A stretch of 64,000 bases of DNA, taken from positions 160,986,352 to 161,050,351 of the forward strand of contig NC_080571.1 in assembly GCF_030247185.1 (NCBI RefSeq). Reading direction: 5' to 3'. This DNA comes from Malaya genurostris (lineage: Eukaryota; Arthropoda; Insecta; Diptera; Culicidae). A program made the translations under genes and the position numbers. Of this stretch, positions 38,760 to 48,907 are shown in pieces. Each line of letters opens with the position of its first letter. The first letter of the stretch is position 1. Under the pieces are notes generated by a model. The model did not search any database. It had not been told where the DNA came from and saw nothing but the letters and a program-made list of their open reading frames with translations.

Positions 38760-39400
38760 TTGCTCCCTGCTGTAAATAATAAATACCTCGGGATCACTGT
38801 TGCCAGTACAGATAATTATTCATTCTGAAAACTTTCTCCCCTTATAACATGCAATTATTTATCATTTAGACTTAGACAAATGTTATATCGGTCAAAAATA
38901 TAGCTCTGGATTCATTTTGATTAGATGTTTGTTTTGAAGAAAACGTTTAGTTGAAACAGCTTAATACAATTTTTCTAAAACACTCAATTTTGGGTAATTA
39001 ATTTTTGCAGAAGAAGTATCCAAATATTCGGTGCTATTCTCAACCAACATGATCAATATTCTCGTCCATATCACACTTCGTGATTTCAGGCTTTCTTTTT
39101 GTATCATCCAGTGATTGTTAAATGTACTCGTATACTTTCCGCATTGACAGGACTTAAAAACAAATTGAATTTAAATCCTATTGAACTTAATAATTTTGAA
39201 AAGATGACCGAAAAATAAAATATCCAATATCAAGCTACATTGTTATCAACGATACTGACAACACTTTTTCTACCACCCTGCAGTAATATTGATTTCAACA
39301 ACTTGTACTTGCTTATGTCAATTTCAACCAATCACGAGCAGGTCCGAAATTGGTCCTAAAAGTGGATTAACAATTGTCAGGTCATGTCCTAGGATTTACT
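38760..39400. repeat. Third, diverged copy of the parental repeat with an empty MITE site
   Basis: Matches about 19.51-20.13 and 25.02-25.57 kb with small indels. Reads straight through ggtcctaaaagtggattaac, where the other copies have the TAA-flanked MITE. No gene. Confidence 0.75.
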
Positions 39401-39404
39401 GAGG

Positions 39405-39767
39405 AAGAAGAAATTCAAATCACCGTTACTGGCGGAGGCACTGAATGATCAAACAACGACTGATAGCATGTTTATCGGATAATTAGCTATACACCTTATT
39501 ATCGCCATTATATCCATCATCCCAAAAAATAGACCCAAAAATATTCTCTGACATATGCAGTAAGTAACCTTATGTAATTGCATGTTACATTGTTCTGAAA
39601 TAAACTCTTATATTGCAGACAAAGTTGCTGAACGAACTGCGACCAGGATTGGGCCAGAAAACGTGGCAACAATTAGAATGATATGTCAAGAACCAATAAT
39701 CAAACGATACCTTCCTAAAAAAATTGCTGATTTCAAGAAAGCTGCACTTGCGAAGAAGTCTCAATAG
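39405..39767 (+). pseudogene. Small two-exon gene fragment, best of three copies
   Basis: The first block reads FTEEEEIQITV from about 39398, then breaks. After an acceptor (ttatattgcag, ending 39618), a 3' exon of about 50 codons is open: DKVAERTATRIGPENVATIR, then MICQEPIIKRYLPKK and KKAALAKKSQ before TAG at 39765-39767. The exon is basic with a helical look. I do not recognise the family. Copies at 48.9 kb (mostly deleted) and 53.5-53.92 kb (minus) share exon and intron. The 53.5-kb copy has a stop after the KIAD segment, so this copy is the least damaged. Either an old host gene fragment spread with a repeat, or part of a transposon. Confidence 0.4.
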
Positions 39768-40129
39768 TCCTAGTGAGCAATTATTTTCAACGCGTTTTAT
39801 AAATGTTTTCGTGGAATTTATTTCAACATCCGAATTTACTTTTTGTGCCATGTATGAAAAGTACATTTAATGCTTACATAGCATATAACATAAAAAAAAG
39901 AAAAAAACACATGAATACTAGGCTGTACGAGAGAAGAGCAAAACTATTATGTACAATAATTGTTTTCTTAGAATTAGTTCAATACTTATATAAATAGCAT
40001 ATAATCAAACAATTATCTATTCAATAACAATATCAGAAATTCTTTCAATGATAAGTGAATGTGAAGAAAATTTCATATGAAATACCATTTTATTTACTCT
40101 TGTTACGCATGGTTTTCGTATATCTCTAC

Positions 40130-40930
40130 TGGTGGCTGCTTTTCAGCTCCGGACCACCAGTTCAGGGTCGTTTACCTTTTTGGTCTCCGAAGAAATTTTA
40201 CTTCACTGCTCGGTTTAGGGCGGACTTCTCTTCCCACCTGTGGTCACTGAGCGAATCGTTTGCGGCGGAAACAAGTTACACAAAAAAACATGGACGACAC
40301 AGCTTGTACAATTTCTAACTTTTTAAACACTATATTGTATCTATTCACTAATATTTTTACTTGCCCAAGTTTATATAGTGAACGTCTCAGCTCTCCGTTC
40401 CGGCCGTGATGATCGTTGGTCGACTTGTTGATCTCGGCGGGCGTCGACGGGCGGGACGGCACTGGCTTCGGGGCGGTGTGACAGCAACTCGTCTTCAGAT
40501 GAAGCAGCAACTCGGCCTTTCTGTAGCGGAGGCCTTCGTTCCGAGGATAATACCCGGAAAGTGGTACTGCACGTACTATTTTCTTTGTTTTACCGCAAAT
40601 GCACACACAAGGTCACACACGGCTAACAGCAAACGAACTTATCCGGCAAACTTAACCGGTCTATTGCACTTGTCCCGAAAAAAAACGTTCGTGGGATACC
40701 TTTGGTACTAAATAGTGATCCCTTCGGATCTACTTAGACCAGAATTCAAACGGAACGAAACGGATTATCACTTTTTGGTAGGTGACACGCCGATACTCTC
40801 CCGAGTCAACAAAATACTAGCTCCCGCTCAAGGGTTTTCCCGCGTTTTTATCGGCTTGCTGTCCATTTTCCATCCCAATCCCAACGCCACCCCGCATTTT
40901 CTGGTGCGATGATGACGAAGATAACGGCGA
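40130..40930. other. GC-rich island, possible promoter or LTR leader
   Basis: Markedly richer in GC and CpG (ctcggcgggcgtcgacgggc near 40434) than the surrounding DNA. On minus it holds a TATA-like box (tatataaacttggg), then about 300 bp with no long frame conserved. A 120-codon open frame on minus (40244-40606) shows no recognised domain. It could be the promoter and leader of a lost gene, or the LTR and leader of a retroelement; no second LTR was found. Confidence 0.35.
40366..40378 (-). promoter_or_regulatory. TATA-like box on minus within the GC-rich island
   Basis: Reverse complement reads cactatataaact. Downstream on minus are GT-rich leader-like sequence and an ATG near 40290. Candidate only. 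Confidence 0.3.
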
Positions 40931-42191
40931 TGACAGTGTGTGGACAGATGACGGTTACAATGATTTATCGTTTGTGTTTCAGGTTGGTGTCTAATTAATA
41001 CCTACAAAACTTGTTTCCTTTTATTTTATTATTTGAAATTAGCTAAAACATCTTCAAATGACTCTGCCCTTTGGGTGGACAAAGAACTTTTCGCACTTAA
41101 AGACAAGCAACAACTACCAATGGTATGTAACTTGAATCTATCACATTCATATCTTACACACAAACAATGTTCGGATTATTGAAAAATTTAAGAATAAAAA
41201 TTGAAATCAATTTTAATGAATATGCCGCATATGTTATTTTGACTGTACATTAGAAAAGAATGTTTTGTTTATTTCATTCAATACCTTCGATAATATGAAC
41301 CAAATTGAAAGAAAATAATCATTCATGATGTTTGATTATTTATAACTATTTTCAAGGTAAGTTACTTGGGATGCTTTCGCGTACAAACGTGGTTACAGTG
41401 ATGATGCGATGTTATTTGAATTTTATCCACTGTCCATTTTATAAAATTTAGGAGTAACAAGAAAACAATGCTCCATTTCCTCCAAGATTTGTTCGTCGAA
41501 GCTCTAAGATTTTCGCTTTCTCATAAATAATACGTTAAAGGTTAAAATTGCAATGATGTCAACGGAATCCACCGGTCGTCCTCTCCGGTTCAACATGGCT
41601 CAACTGCTTTGATGCGATTACTTCGTACAATATTGTTCTTCTCTCTCTTAATCTTAATTTGACCGTTTAGTGAACATTACCGTTCCCTATGTTCCCTATC
41701 ATCACAGCTTTCTACTGATACTTTTCCATTGACGTTTCATCCGGATTTATCCAAGAACACGAGATGTTTTCATTTGCCAGTAAACATCTTAAAATTTATG
41801 CATCGTGGATTATTTATTATCCAATTAACATTATTAATACTTTTTTCTTGAAACACTATAGAAAACACGAACAGTTAAATTTTACTTACATGAAATAGAA
41901 AAACTCAATTGAAGAATCCAAACAACTCTTTTGCGATCGCAGCGCTGTCCGAGTGGCGAGCTTTGAACTAAGCGATGGTGACAATTTTCAGATTTTGCTT
42001 GAAGATTCGAACAAAATGCAGGGTTTTTATTATTTTTTCTTATGAATCGAATACTAACATACAAAAACGTGTGAAAATTTGGTAAAAAATTCGATCATTA
42101 ATGATTCAGTAACTTTCCGTGGTATGTTTGATTGATATTTATGGAGAAATCGTAACATGAAATACCAAATTCGAAGAAGTGAGGTTGGGTA
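40931..42191. other. Gene-free AT-rich stretch
   Basis: No open frame of note, no TIR or repeat pair recognised. It ends at the target site of the second copia. Confidence 0.5.
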
Positions 42192-42196
42192 CTGTT

Positions 42197-42385
42197 TAAT
42201 GGGACAATCGGACGTTTTGGATAAAGACCTACAACTTGCTTGAAATAACAAACGCGTCTTTATTGCTCTAACTTTAATACAGAATTAATGAAAGTAAAAA
42301 AGGTTTCGTGAGGGGTCACGGGATAGCTGTTTGGAGAGATGCACATTACACTGTCAAAATGCATTACATACATTATTCCTCAATA
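42197..42385 (-). repeat. 3' LTR of copia element 2
   Basis: 189 bp, preceded on minus by the purine tract aaggagggg. One difference from its partner. Confidence 0.93.
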
Positions 42386-42392
42386 CCCCTCC

Positions 42393-45300
42393 TTAATTTA
42401 TGGAATCTCGTAACCCTATGGCATCTCGAAGACATTTGAACTGACCAACGGCCACACCTTTAGTAAGGATGTCTGCTACCTGCTTCTCCGTCGGGACGTA
42501 TTTTAACACAACAGTTCCTTGTTGAACCAAGTTTCTAATGAAACAATGCTTTATGTCAATATGCTTCAACCTACTGCGATCACGAGGTTCTTCAATAATC
42601 CTAATGACGAACTGGTTGTCCTCGTGATACGGTATTGGCGTTTCGCTTTTGTATCCAATATCTTCGAGTAAACGTGTCAACCATATTCCGTCACAAGTTG
42701 CTTCGCAAAGAGCATACAATTCAGCCTCGGTAGATGATAATGATACGGCACGTTGTTTACGTGTTGTCCATAACACTGTGCAATTAAACACCTTGAAAAA
42801 ATAGCCAGTAATCGACCGCCTGTCGTTAACATCGTTCGCCCAGTCAGCGTCACAGTAGGCTATCATCAATTCATTACCGTCTTGCCCTGTGTATTGAAGA
42901 CCTAAATCCAGAGTCCCCTTTATGTAACGTAACACACGTTTTAGGTGTGTCCAATGCACATCAGTTGGACAGGATTGAAACTGACTGTAATAATTTACCG
43001 CTGCCGATAAATCTGGTCGAGTAGTAAGGGTTAAGTACATCAGACAACCTACCAACTCCCGGTATGGCTTAATCGTGCGATTTGCCTCGCTCCCTTTGTC
43101 TAAACGGATGCGACATTCCATCGGTACAGAGCTTGCCTTACAGTCAGCCATATTGAAACGGTCAAGCAAAGCCTCCAAGTATCTACGCTGACTTATCCTC
43201 ATCGTTCGACATTCCAGATTTCGTTCAACCGTCATTCCAAGAAAACTTTGAATTTCTCCCCCATCCGTCATCTCAAACCCCTTAGCAAGATTCCTTTTAA
43301 CAACCTCAATCTCAGTTGGAAGGTGACCAATAATAAGAATGTCATCAACATATAGTAATAGAAATATCTTCCTCTTTCCAGTGCCACGTACATACAAACA
43401 CTGATCGCTCTTTGTTCGTCGGAAACCCAAAGTCGTCACGAAGCCATGAAATTTATCGTTCCATGCTTTAGAAGCCTGCTTCAGACCGTAAAGAGATTTC
43501 TGCAATTTGCAGACCAAACCATCTTCTAAACACATACCCTCAGGCGGAGTCATAAAAATATCTTCCGAAATCTCACCATTCAGAAATGCCGTCCGCACGT
43601 CTATTTGATGGACTGACATTCGCTCCTGGTTGGCAACTGCTAACATAACACGGAGGGTGTCTAACTTAGCCACTGGCGAGTATGTTTCCATGAAGTCGAA
43701 CCCTTTCTTCTGGCAAAAACCTCTGTCAACCAACCTTGCTTTAAAACGGTCCGGCTGTCCATTATCACCAGGCTTGATACGAAACACCCACTTACATGTT
43801 ATCGCATTCCGCCCCTCCGGAAGTCTGCAAACGACCCACGTTCCATTTCTTTTTAACGAATCTAGTTCTTCTTGAACGGCCAACTTCCACATCGGCCAGT
43901 CATTTCGCGTTTTCAATTCGGCTATAGTATCCGGCAAATTATCTATATAATCAATGGCACCAAGCGCAACTCCAGCAAAGCTCATGTCATAATCTTTACA
44001 CCACGACGGTGGCTTTCGCACACGATGATGATTCGTCTCGCGATCGGTTTGCTTAACAGTATCTTCACCAGCATCATCATTCGTGTCTTTATTTATTTCG
44101 CACTCCTCTATTTGTACTTTTTCATCGGTTTGATCAGCTTGTTGATATGATCCATCATTTTCTTTGGCGTAGTCCCAAATACTCACTTCGGGCGATATTT
44201 GCTTTTCCGCTTTGGCATCGGACAATTTCGCGTTCTCATCGACAATAATGTCACGCACAGCAACGATTTTCCGCATTTCAGGGTTCCACACACGATATCC
44301 GTTCGCGCAATACCCGACCAACACTCCTTTCCATGACTTCTCATCAAGTTTTTTTCGGTGTTCTTTCGGAATATGGCAATAGGCTGGCGACCCGAAAACT
44401 CGCAAATTTGAAACGTTTGGCTTCTTGCCTTCCCACATCTCATACGGTGTTACATCCGAATCGAGAACACTACTCGGGCTTCTGTTTACCAAAAATGCTG
44501 CAGTTTGTATCGCTTCCCCCCAAAACTCATGACTAACAGCGGAATCGAACAACATCGATCGCGCCTTCTCAACAAGTGTTCTGTTCATCCGTTCGCAGAT
44601 CCCATTTTGTTCGGGAGAATAGGGTACTGTAAATTCCATTTTTATACCCTTGCTTGCACAAAATGAGCGCATCGCCTTGCATGTGTATTCACCACCATTG
44701 TCTGACCGAAAACTCGAGATTTTTGCTCCAAATTTTGCATTTACTTGGGCTTCATAATGCTTAAAACATTCCACTACTTCGTCCTTCGATCGGATTAGAT
44801 ACACCATTGTAAAACGTGACCAATCATCAATAAAGCTAACAAAGTATCGCACACTATTCCACCCATCAGGAATCACCGGTCCACAGACGTCCGAGTGAAC
44901 AATCTCCAATACTCGGTTTGAACGACGCTCTTCACGTAGCATAAACGGATTTCGTGTTTGTTTCGCGGACACACATGGCTCACAGATTACTGTTGCACTG
45001 CCACTATTTTCCGTCGGAATCCCGTTCACTATTCCGCTCTTGAAAAGCAACGACAGGTTACGTTCTCCCAAATGGCCAAACCGTCGATGCCATAATTCGG
45101 TTGCTTTGTTTATTTGTCCCGAAAAACTTAACATATCTCCATCACACTGACTCGAAAAGAAATTCAACTCGTATAGTTTATTCCGACGTTCACCAGTGGC
45201 TACCACTTTCGACCCGCTGCGAATTTTTACACAAGCATTCTCGAATACCACTTTCATCCCTGCAGATTCCACTTTGCTTATCGAAAATAAATTGCATCGC

Positions 45301-46403
45301 GCTTCTGGAATGAACAACGCTCCGGTCACTGTTGATTTGATCACATTTTGTCCAACTTCTGATAGCACAGGTACATCTCCTATGTATTTGGCTGTCACCC
45401 ACTCGCCGGTTTTTGCTACGGCTATTTTCAATGGTATCTTCAGTAACGACAGATTTAAAAACAAACTTTTCTCATTGCAAATGTGTTCGGTGGCACCAGA
45501 ATCCACGAACCACTGCACACGCCGCATAGGTAGTTTGTTTTTATTTTCACCCATCAAAAACATCACACCGTCTTCGTTAGTTTGCGCACTAAAAGCCGAC
45601 GGTTTTATTGCTTTCTTCTCCTTTTCGTTGTCTGGACAATTCGCAATTCGGTGACCCTCTTTTTGGCAGCCGAAACACTTCAATGGCTTCTTCTTTTTAA
45701 ATATCGAGTTGCGAGCCATATTACCACTACCACTGAAGGCAGTGGAGTCGTTTTCCTCTTCACACACATCATTCGCGCCAATTGATTTTCGCTTGATTTC
45801 TTCGTCAAGAAGTCTACACTTAACGAATTCCATCGTTACTTGCTCTTCGGGCTGACTTTCGATTGATGTCACAACTGCATCGTACTCAGCACCTAACGAC
45901 AAAAGCAAACGGCATACGACATCGACATCGTCAATTTTTCCACCAGCATTTCGGAATAAATGGATTAGACGATCGTATTTTACGAAATACTCCTGTAATG
46001 GACCTCTGGAATGGCGCAGTTCGAAAAGTTCCCAGTTCAATTGCATGCGTTTCGCGACACTTTTTCTTTCGAAAACGCGCACTAATGTGTCCCACATTTG
46101 TTTTGCGGAATTTTTCCCGTGTAGCAACTCTAACTGGTCATCAAGCATTCGCGACACAATGACGGATTTACACTTTTTATCCTTCTTTCGACGTTCGTTA
46201 AGGGCATTCTGCTTTTGCTGTCGTACTGCATCCGAATCCGCCTCCTCCACTTTTAACTCCTCTACGTCGTCAATCTCGGCTTCAATACACTCGATTAAGT
46301 CATGCTCCTCTAATAAGGTCAGCATCCGAAACTTCCACGAGACGAAGTTGTGGCCATCAAACATGGCGACTCGGCGCATCTCTTCCTGCACGGATTCCGT
46401 CAT
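42393..46403 (-). CDS. Ty1/copia gag-pol polyprotein, apparently intact
   Basis: 1336 codons from the first ATG of the frame (MTESVQEEM, ATG at 46403), no stops. Gag with the usual copia fold region; CCHC knuckle CFGCQKEGHRIANC (243-256); retropepsin DSGA (from 301); GAG-pre-integrase WHRRFGH...CEPC; integrase with D505 (HSDVCGP), D568 (FRSDNGGEY) and E604 (NGICERMNR), giving the DD35E spacing; reverse transcriptase with YVDD (1018-1021); RNase H with CDADWAND, STEAELYAL and HEDNQ. All key residues are present, so the element may be competent for transposition. It differs strongly in sequence from copia element 1 and belongs to another lineage, yet uses the same primer motif. Confidence 0.96.
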   Translation of the reverse strand: MTESVQEEMRRVAMFDGHNFVSWKFRMLTLLEEHDLIECIEAEIDDVEELKVEEADSDAVRQQKQNALNERRKKDKKCKSVIVSRMLDDQLELLHGKNSAKQMWDTLVRVFERKSVAKRMQLNWELFELRHSRGPLQEYFVKYDRLIHLFRNAGGKIDDVDVVCRLLLSLGAEYDAVVTSIESQPEEQVTMEFVKCRLLDEEIKRKSIGANDVCEEENDSTAFSGSGNMARNSIFKKKKPLKCFGCQKEGHRIANCPDNEKEKKAIKPSAFSAQTNEDGVMFLMGENKNKLPMRRVQWFVDSGATEHICNEKSLFLNLSLLKIPLKIAVAKTGEWVTAKYIGDVPVLSEVGQNVIKSTVTGALFIPEARCNLFSISKVESAGMKVVFENACVKIRSGSKVVATGERRNKLYELNFFSSQCDGDMLSFSGQINKATELWHRRFGHLGERNLSLLFKSGIVNGIPTENSGSATVICEPCVSAKQTRNPFMLREERRSNRVLEIVHSDVCGPVIPDGWNSVRYFVSFIDDWSRFTMVYLIRSKDEVVECFKHYEAQVNAKFGAKISSFRSDNGGEYTCKAMRSFCASKGIKMEFTVPYSPEQNGICERMNRTLVEKARSMLFDSAVSHEFWGEAIQTAAFLVNRSPSSVLDSDVTPYEMWEGKKPNVSNLRVFGSPAYCHIPKEHRKKLDEKSWKGVLVGYCANGYRVWNPEMRKIVAVRDIIVDENAKLSDAKAEKQISPEVSIWDYAKENDGSYQQADQTDEKVQIEECEINKDTNDDAGEDTVKQTDRETNHHRVRKPPSWCKDYDMSFAGVALGAIDYIDNLPDTIAELKTRNDWPMWKLAVQEELDSLKRNGTWVVCRLPEGRNAITCKWVFRIKPGDNGQPDRFKARLVDRGFCQKKGFDFMETYSPVAKLDTLRVMLAVANQERMSVHQIDVRTAFLNGEISEDIFMTPPEGMCLEDGLVCKLQKSLYGLKQASKAWNDKFHGFVTTLGFRRTKSDQCLYVRGTGKRKIFLLLYVDDILIIGHLPTEIEVVKRNLAKGFEMTDGGEIQSFLGMTVERNLECRTMRISQRRYLEALLDRFNMADCKASSVPMECRIRLDKGSEANRTIKPYRELVGCLMYLTLTTRPDLSAAVNYYSQFQSCPTDVHWTHLKRVLRYIKGTLDLGLQYTGQDGNELMIAYCDADWANDVNDRRSITGYFFKVFNCTVLWTTRKQRAVSLSSTEAELYALCEATCDGIWLTRLLEDIGYKSETPIPYHEDNQFVIRIIEEPRDRSRLKHIDIKHCFIRNLVQQGTVVLKYVPTEKQVADILTKGVAVGQFKCLRDAIGLRDSIN

Positions 46404-46470
46404 TTTACATCCGAAAACACTTTTACGACCGAAACTTAAATCAAACTCACGGCGCAATACGGAATCGATT

Positions 46471-46484
46471 CTGGGCCCATAACC
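46471..46484 (-). other. Primer-binding site of copia element 2
   Basis: On minus ggttatgggcccag directly follows the 5' LTR. It is complementary to the anticodon region of initiator tRNA-Met, as in copia element 1. Confidence 0.85.
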
Positions 46485-46673
46485 TAATGGGACAATCGGA
46501 CGTTTTGGATAAAGACCTATAACTTGCTTGAAATAACAAACGCGTCTTTATTGCTCTAACTTTAATACAGAATTAATGAAAGTAAAAAAGGTTTCGTGAG
46601 GGGTCACGGGATAGCTGTTTGGAGAGATGCACATTACACTGTCAAAATGCATTACATACATTATTCCTCAATA
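46485..46673 (-). repeat. 5' LTR of copia element 2
   Basis: 189 bp, upstream of the PBS on minus, followed on the plus side by TSD CTGTT. It carries AATAAA-type sequence on minus. Confidence 0.93.
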
Positions 46674-46678
46674 CTGTT

Positions 46679-47300
46679 TTCATATCTGGGATATTCTTTG
46701 CTTTTTGGGTTGGATTTTGAGATTAATTGATAAATTATGATCAAAAGTTTTATGACTAGTCTATTTACTCATGTTTTATCATCTAAATCAAATCTGTATG
46801 TGAACTGAAAATTTCAAATTTCATCCTAGATTGTCAAGAGTATAGGACAATTTGAAATCATATGTTTGATGACAACACGTGAATAATCGTTTTTCTTACC
46901 CATATTTGTAAAGTTTTGCCATCTGCATTCTTTCAAACTCAAGTAAATTGAAAAAATCGTCAAATTTTTTTCTAAATACATGGGATATGTCAAAACAATC
47001 ACCATAACGCTATCTCGTGGTGACCACGCTGATTGGATTGTTCAATCAGATGCCTATTTCTTCAATTGTATCTTTTTTCAAAACAATTTGTCCTCAGCAT
47101 GAAGACTAGCTTCTTTCTGAAGAGTATCTATTAACTAATTACTCTTTGAGGTGAAATGAATAATGTTTATAGCGGTGTATTCAAATTCGAAAATCTGTAC
47201 ACATAAGTTACATGTTCACTAGAACAATAACAAAAAATAACCTGCTCACACATTATGACAAAGTGGTTTACATTTTGTAATGAGCATTGTATAATATCCG
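46679..47300. other. Gene-free stretch
   Basis: AT-rich, no coding frame, no repeat pair recognised. Confidence 0.5.
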
Positions 47301-47302
47301 TA

Positions 47303-48515
47303 AGTAACGGGTGGCAACTAAAATTTTGGAATTTTTTTGAGTACTGTATGCTTAACAACAAACGAGCTGAGAGAGAAAGAAGAGTGTGTATGTGTTAGCT
47401 CTCTCCTCTTTCTGCTTGTATTTTCTGTTTTGTTCATGCTTGCTCAGTTTTGCTCAAAATGCCGTCGAAACGAGAAATATTTCGCGAGCGCGTTGTACAG
47501 TTCTATGAACTGCACAGAAATCTTGGCAAAAAGTATACGGAACCACATTTTAAAAGCGAAAATGTTTCGGCTTCGACTCTTTACCATATCCTAAGATCCC
47601 CAATAACTGGAAGTTAGTGGAAGACCAGCCAAAATTATAGACGCAAAAGGACGTTATCTTTATCGTGCCTTCAACAACAAGGATTTACTGAGGCAACGGG
47701 ATGCCTCAAGAAAGTTGATTAGTTCTCAATTTGCAAAATTTGCAATCTGCAAAACATTGATAAGAATCGGAATAATGTGCCAAAAGAAGACACGACCCCG
47801 GAATATACTGACGCACAGATTTCAACGCTGAAGTCCCTGCCGCTGGCTGATCAAAAATTATTCCGGAAAAAGTTTTGTTTTGGACGACTAAGGTTATTTC
47901 CTTCTTTCGAAGACGTGGGTTCCCGGAAACGATCGAGACTATTCAATGGATGCACCTCCGAACTTGAAATATAAGTTTAAACGGAAGTTCGAACAGAAGG
48001 TGATGTTGTATATTGACATTTCCGAGAAAGGTATTTCTAAGTCACGGTACAAACCCTCTGGTTTGCAATCAACTACCACGGTTTTGGCCGGATAAAACAT
48101 CATCGCATTACGCCAAAAAAAACACAATCGTTCCTGTATACCCATTCGATACCATTTGTACCCAAAAACCACAACACGACAAATCAGCCTCAGTGTCACT
48201 CAATCAAAGATTTCTTCGGTGTTTTGAGCTCCTTGGTGTACAAAAATAACTGGAAAGCCACGAGCTGCAAACAGTTGATTGGTAAAATCAAGAGATGCAT
48301 TCGCAAATTTCACAAGGCCGTACAGCGCTCCTGTTCCGACATCAAACGGAAGCTTCGCCGAACATCCAATTACGGACCGTTTTGAAATGTTCACTAATTT
48401 TTTTTAACAGTGGACAATCTATCATTAATTTCAAAAAATCAGATCTTCTTCATATATGCTTGTCTTGTTTGACAGCTTGAGAAAGAAATTACAAAATTTC
48501 AGGGCCACTCGTTAA
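47303..48515 (+). mobile_element. Dead mariner/ITm-type transposon, about 1.2 kb
   Basis: Inverted ends (left GTAACGGGTGGCAACTAAAA; right, reverse-complemented, TTAACGAGTGGCCCTGAAAT) flanked by TA. Size fits the roughly 1.3 kb of the family. It encloses a broken transposase. Confidence 0.75.
47457..48384 (+). pseudogene. Mariner/ITm transposase pseudogene
   Basis: Opens with MPSKREIFRERVVQFYELH, a helix-turn-helix start typical of ITm transposases from mosquitoes. It continues through several frames with stops: TPEYTDAQISTL, then a degraded catalytic part, the block WPDKTSSHYAK that carries the second catalytic Asp, and the C-terminal KNNWKATSCKQLIGKIKRCI and RRTSNYGPF before TGA. At least six stops or frameshifts; clearly inactive. 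Confidence 0.8.
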
Positions 48516-48519
48516 TATT

Positions 48520-48907
48520 TTTTAAATGTGTATGAGCATGGCAATGTGAAACATGTTTCAATGCACAGGAAATGAATGCATCTGTATTACGTAATTAATA
48601 TGTTTTTCATTTATATTATATTTGAAAATAAAAAGCTTTCGATGTTTGCTTGATTTTGACTCCATTTAACATGAATAAATGTATGTACAATGTGATAACA
48701 CGATATATGTATACTTTGTGCATATATATTTAGTCAAGGCGGCATTCCACTATTATTCTTCATATTCATGCATGTCATAAATTCAAACCATTGAAATTAT
48801 TCTATTAGACACCATATAAAAAAGTAACATAGAAAATACTCATTTATTCATTACTTTCGTTAATTTTTAATTAGTGTATATCTACAAATTAACATCATTA
48901 GGCCAGA
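48520..48907. other. Gene-free AT-rich stretch
   Basis: No feature recognised between the mariner relic and the left arm of the inverted repeat. Confidence 0.5.

Larger units (their letters stand above)
42197..46673 (-). mobile_element. Ty1/copia retrotransposon, 4477 bp, minus strand, young
   Basis: Two 189-bp LTRs (42197-42385 and 46485-46673) differ at one base (cctacaact against cctataact). On minus they start TATTGAGG and end CCCATTA, without the usual TG..CA. The 5-bp TSD CTGTT is at 42192-42196 and 46674-46678. PPT aaggagggg and PBS ggttatgggcccag are in place. One complete gag-pol frame. Confidence 0.96.
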
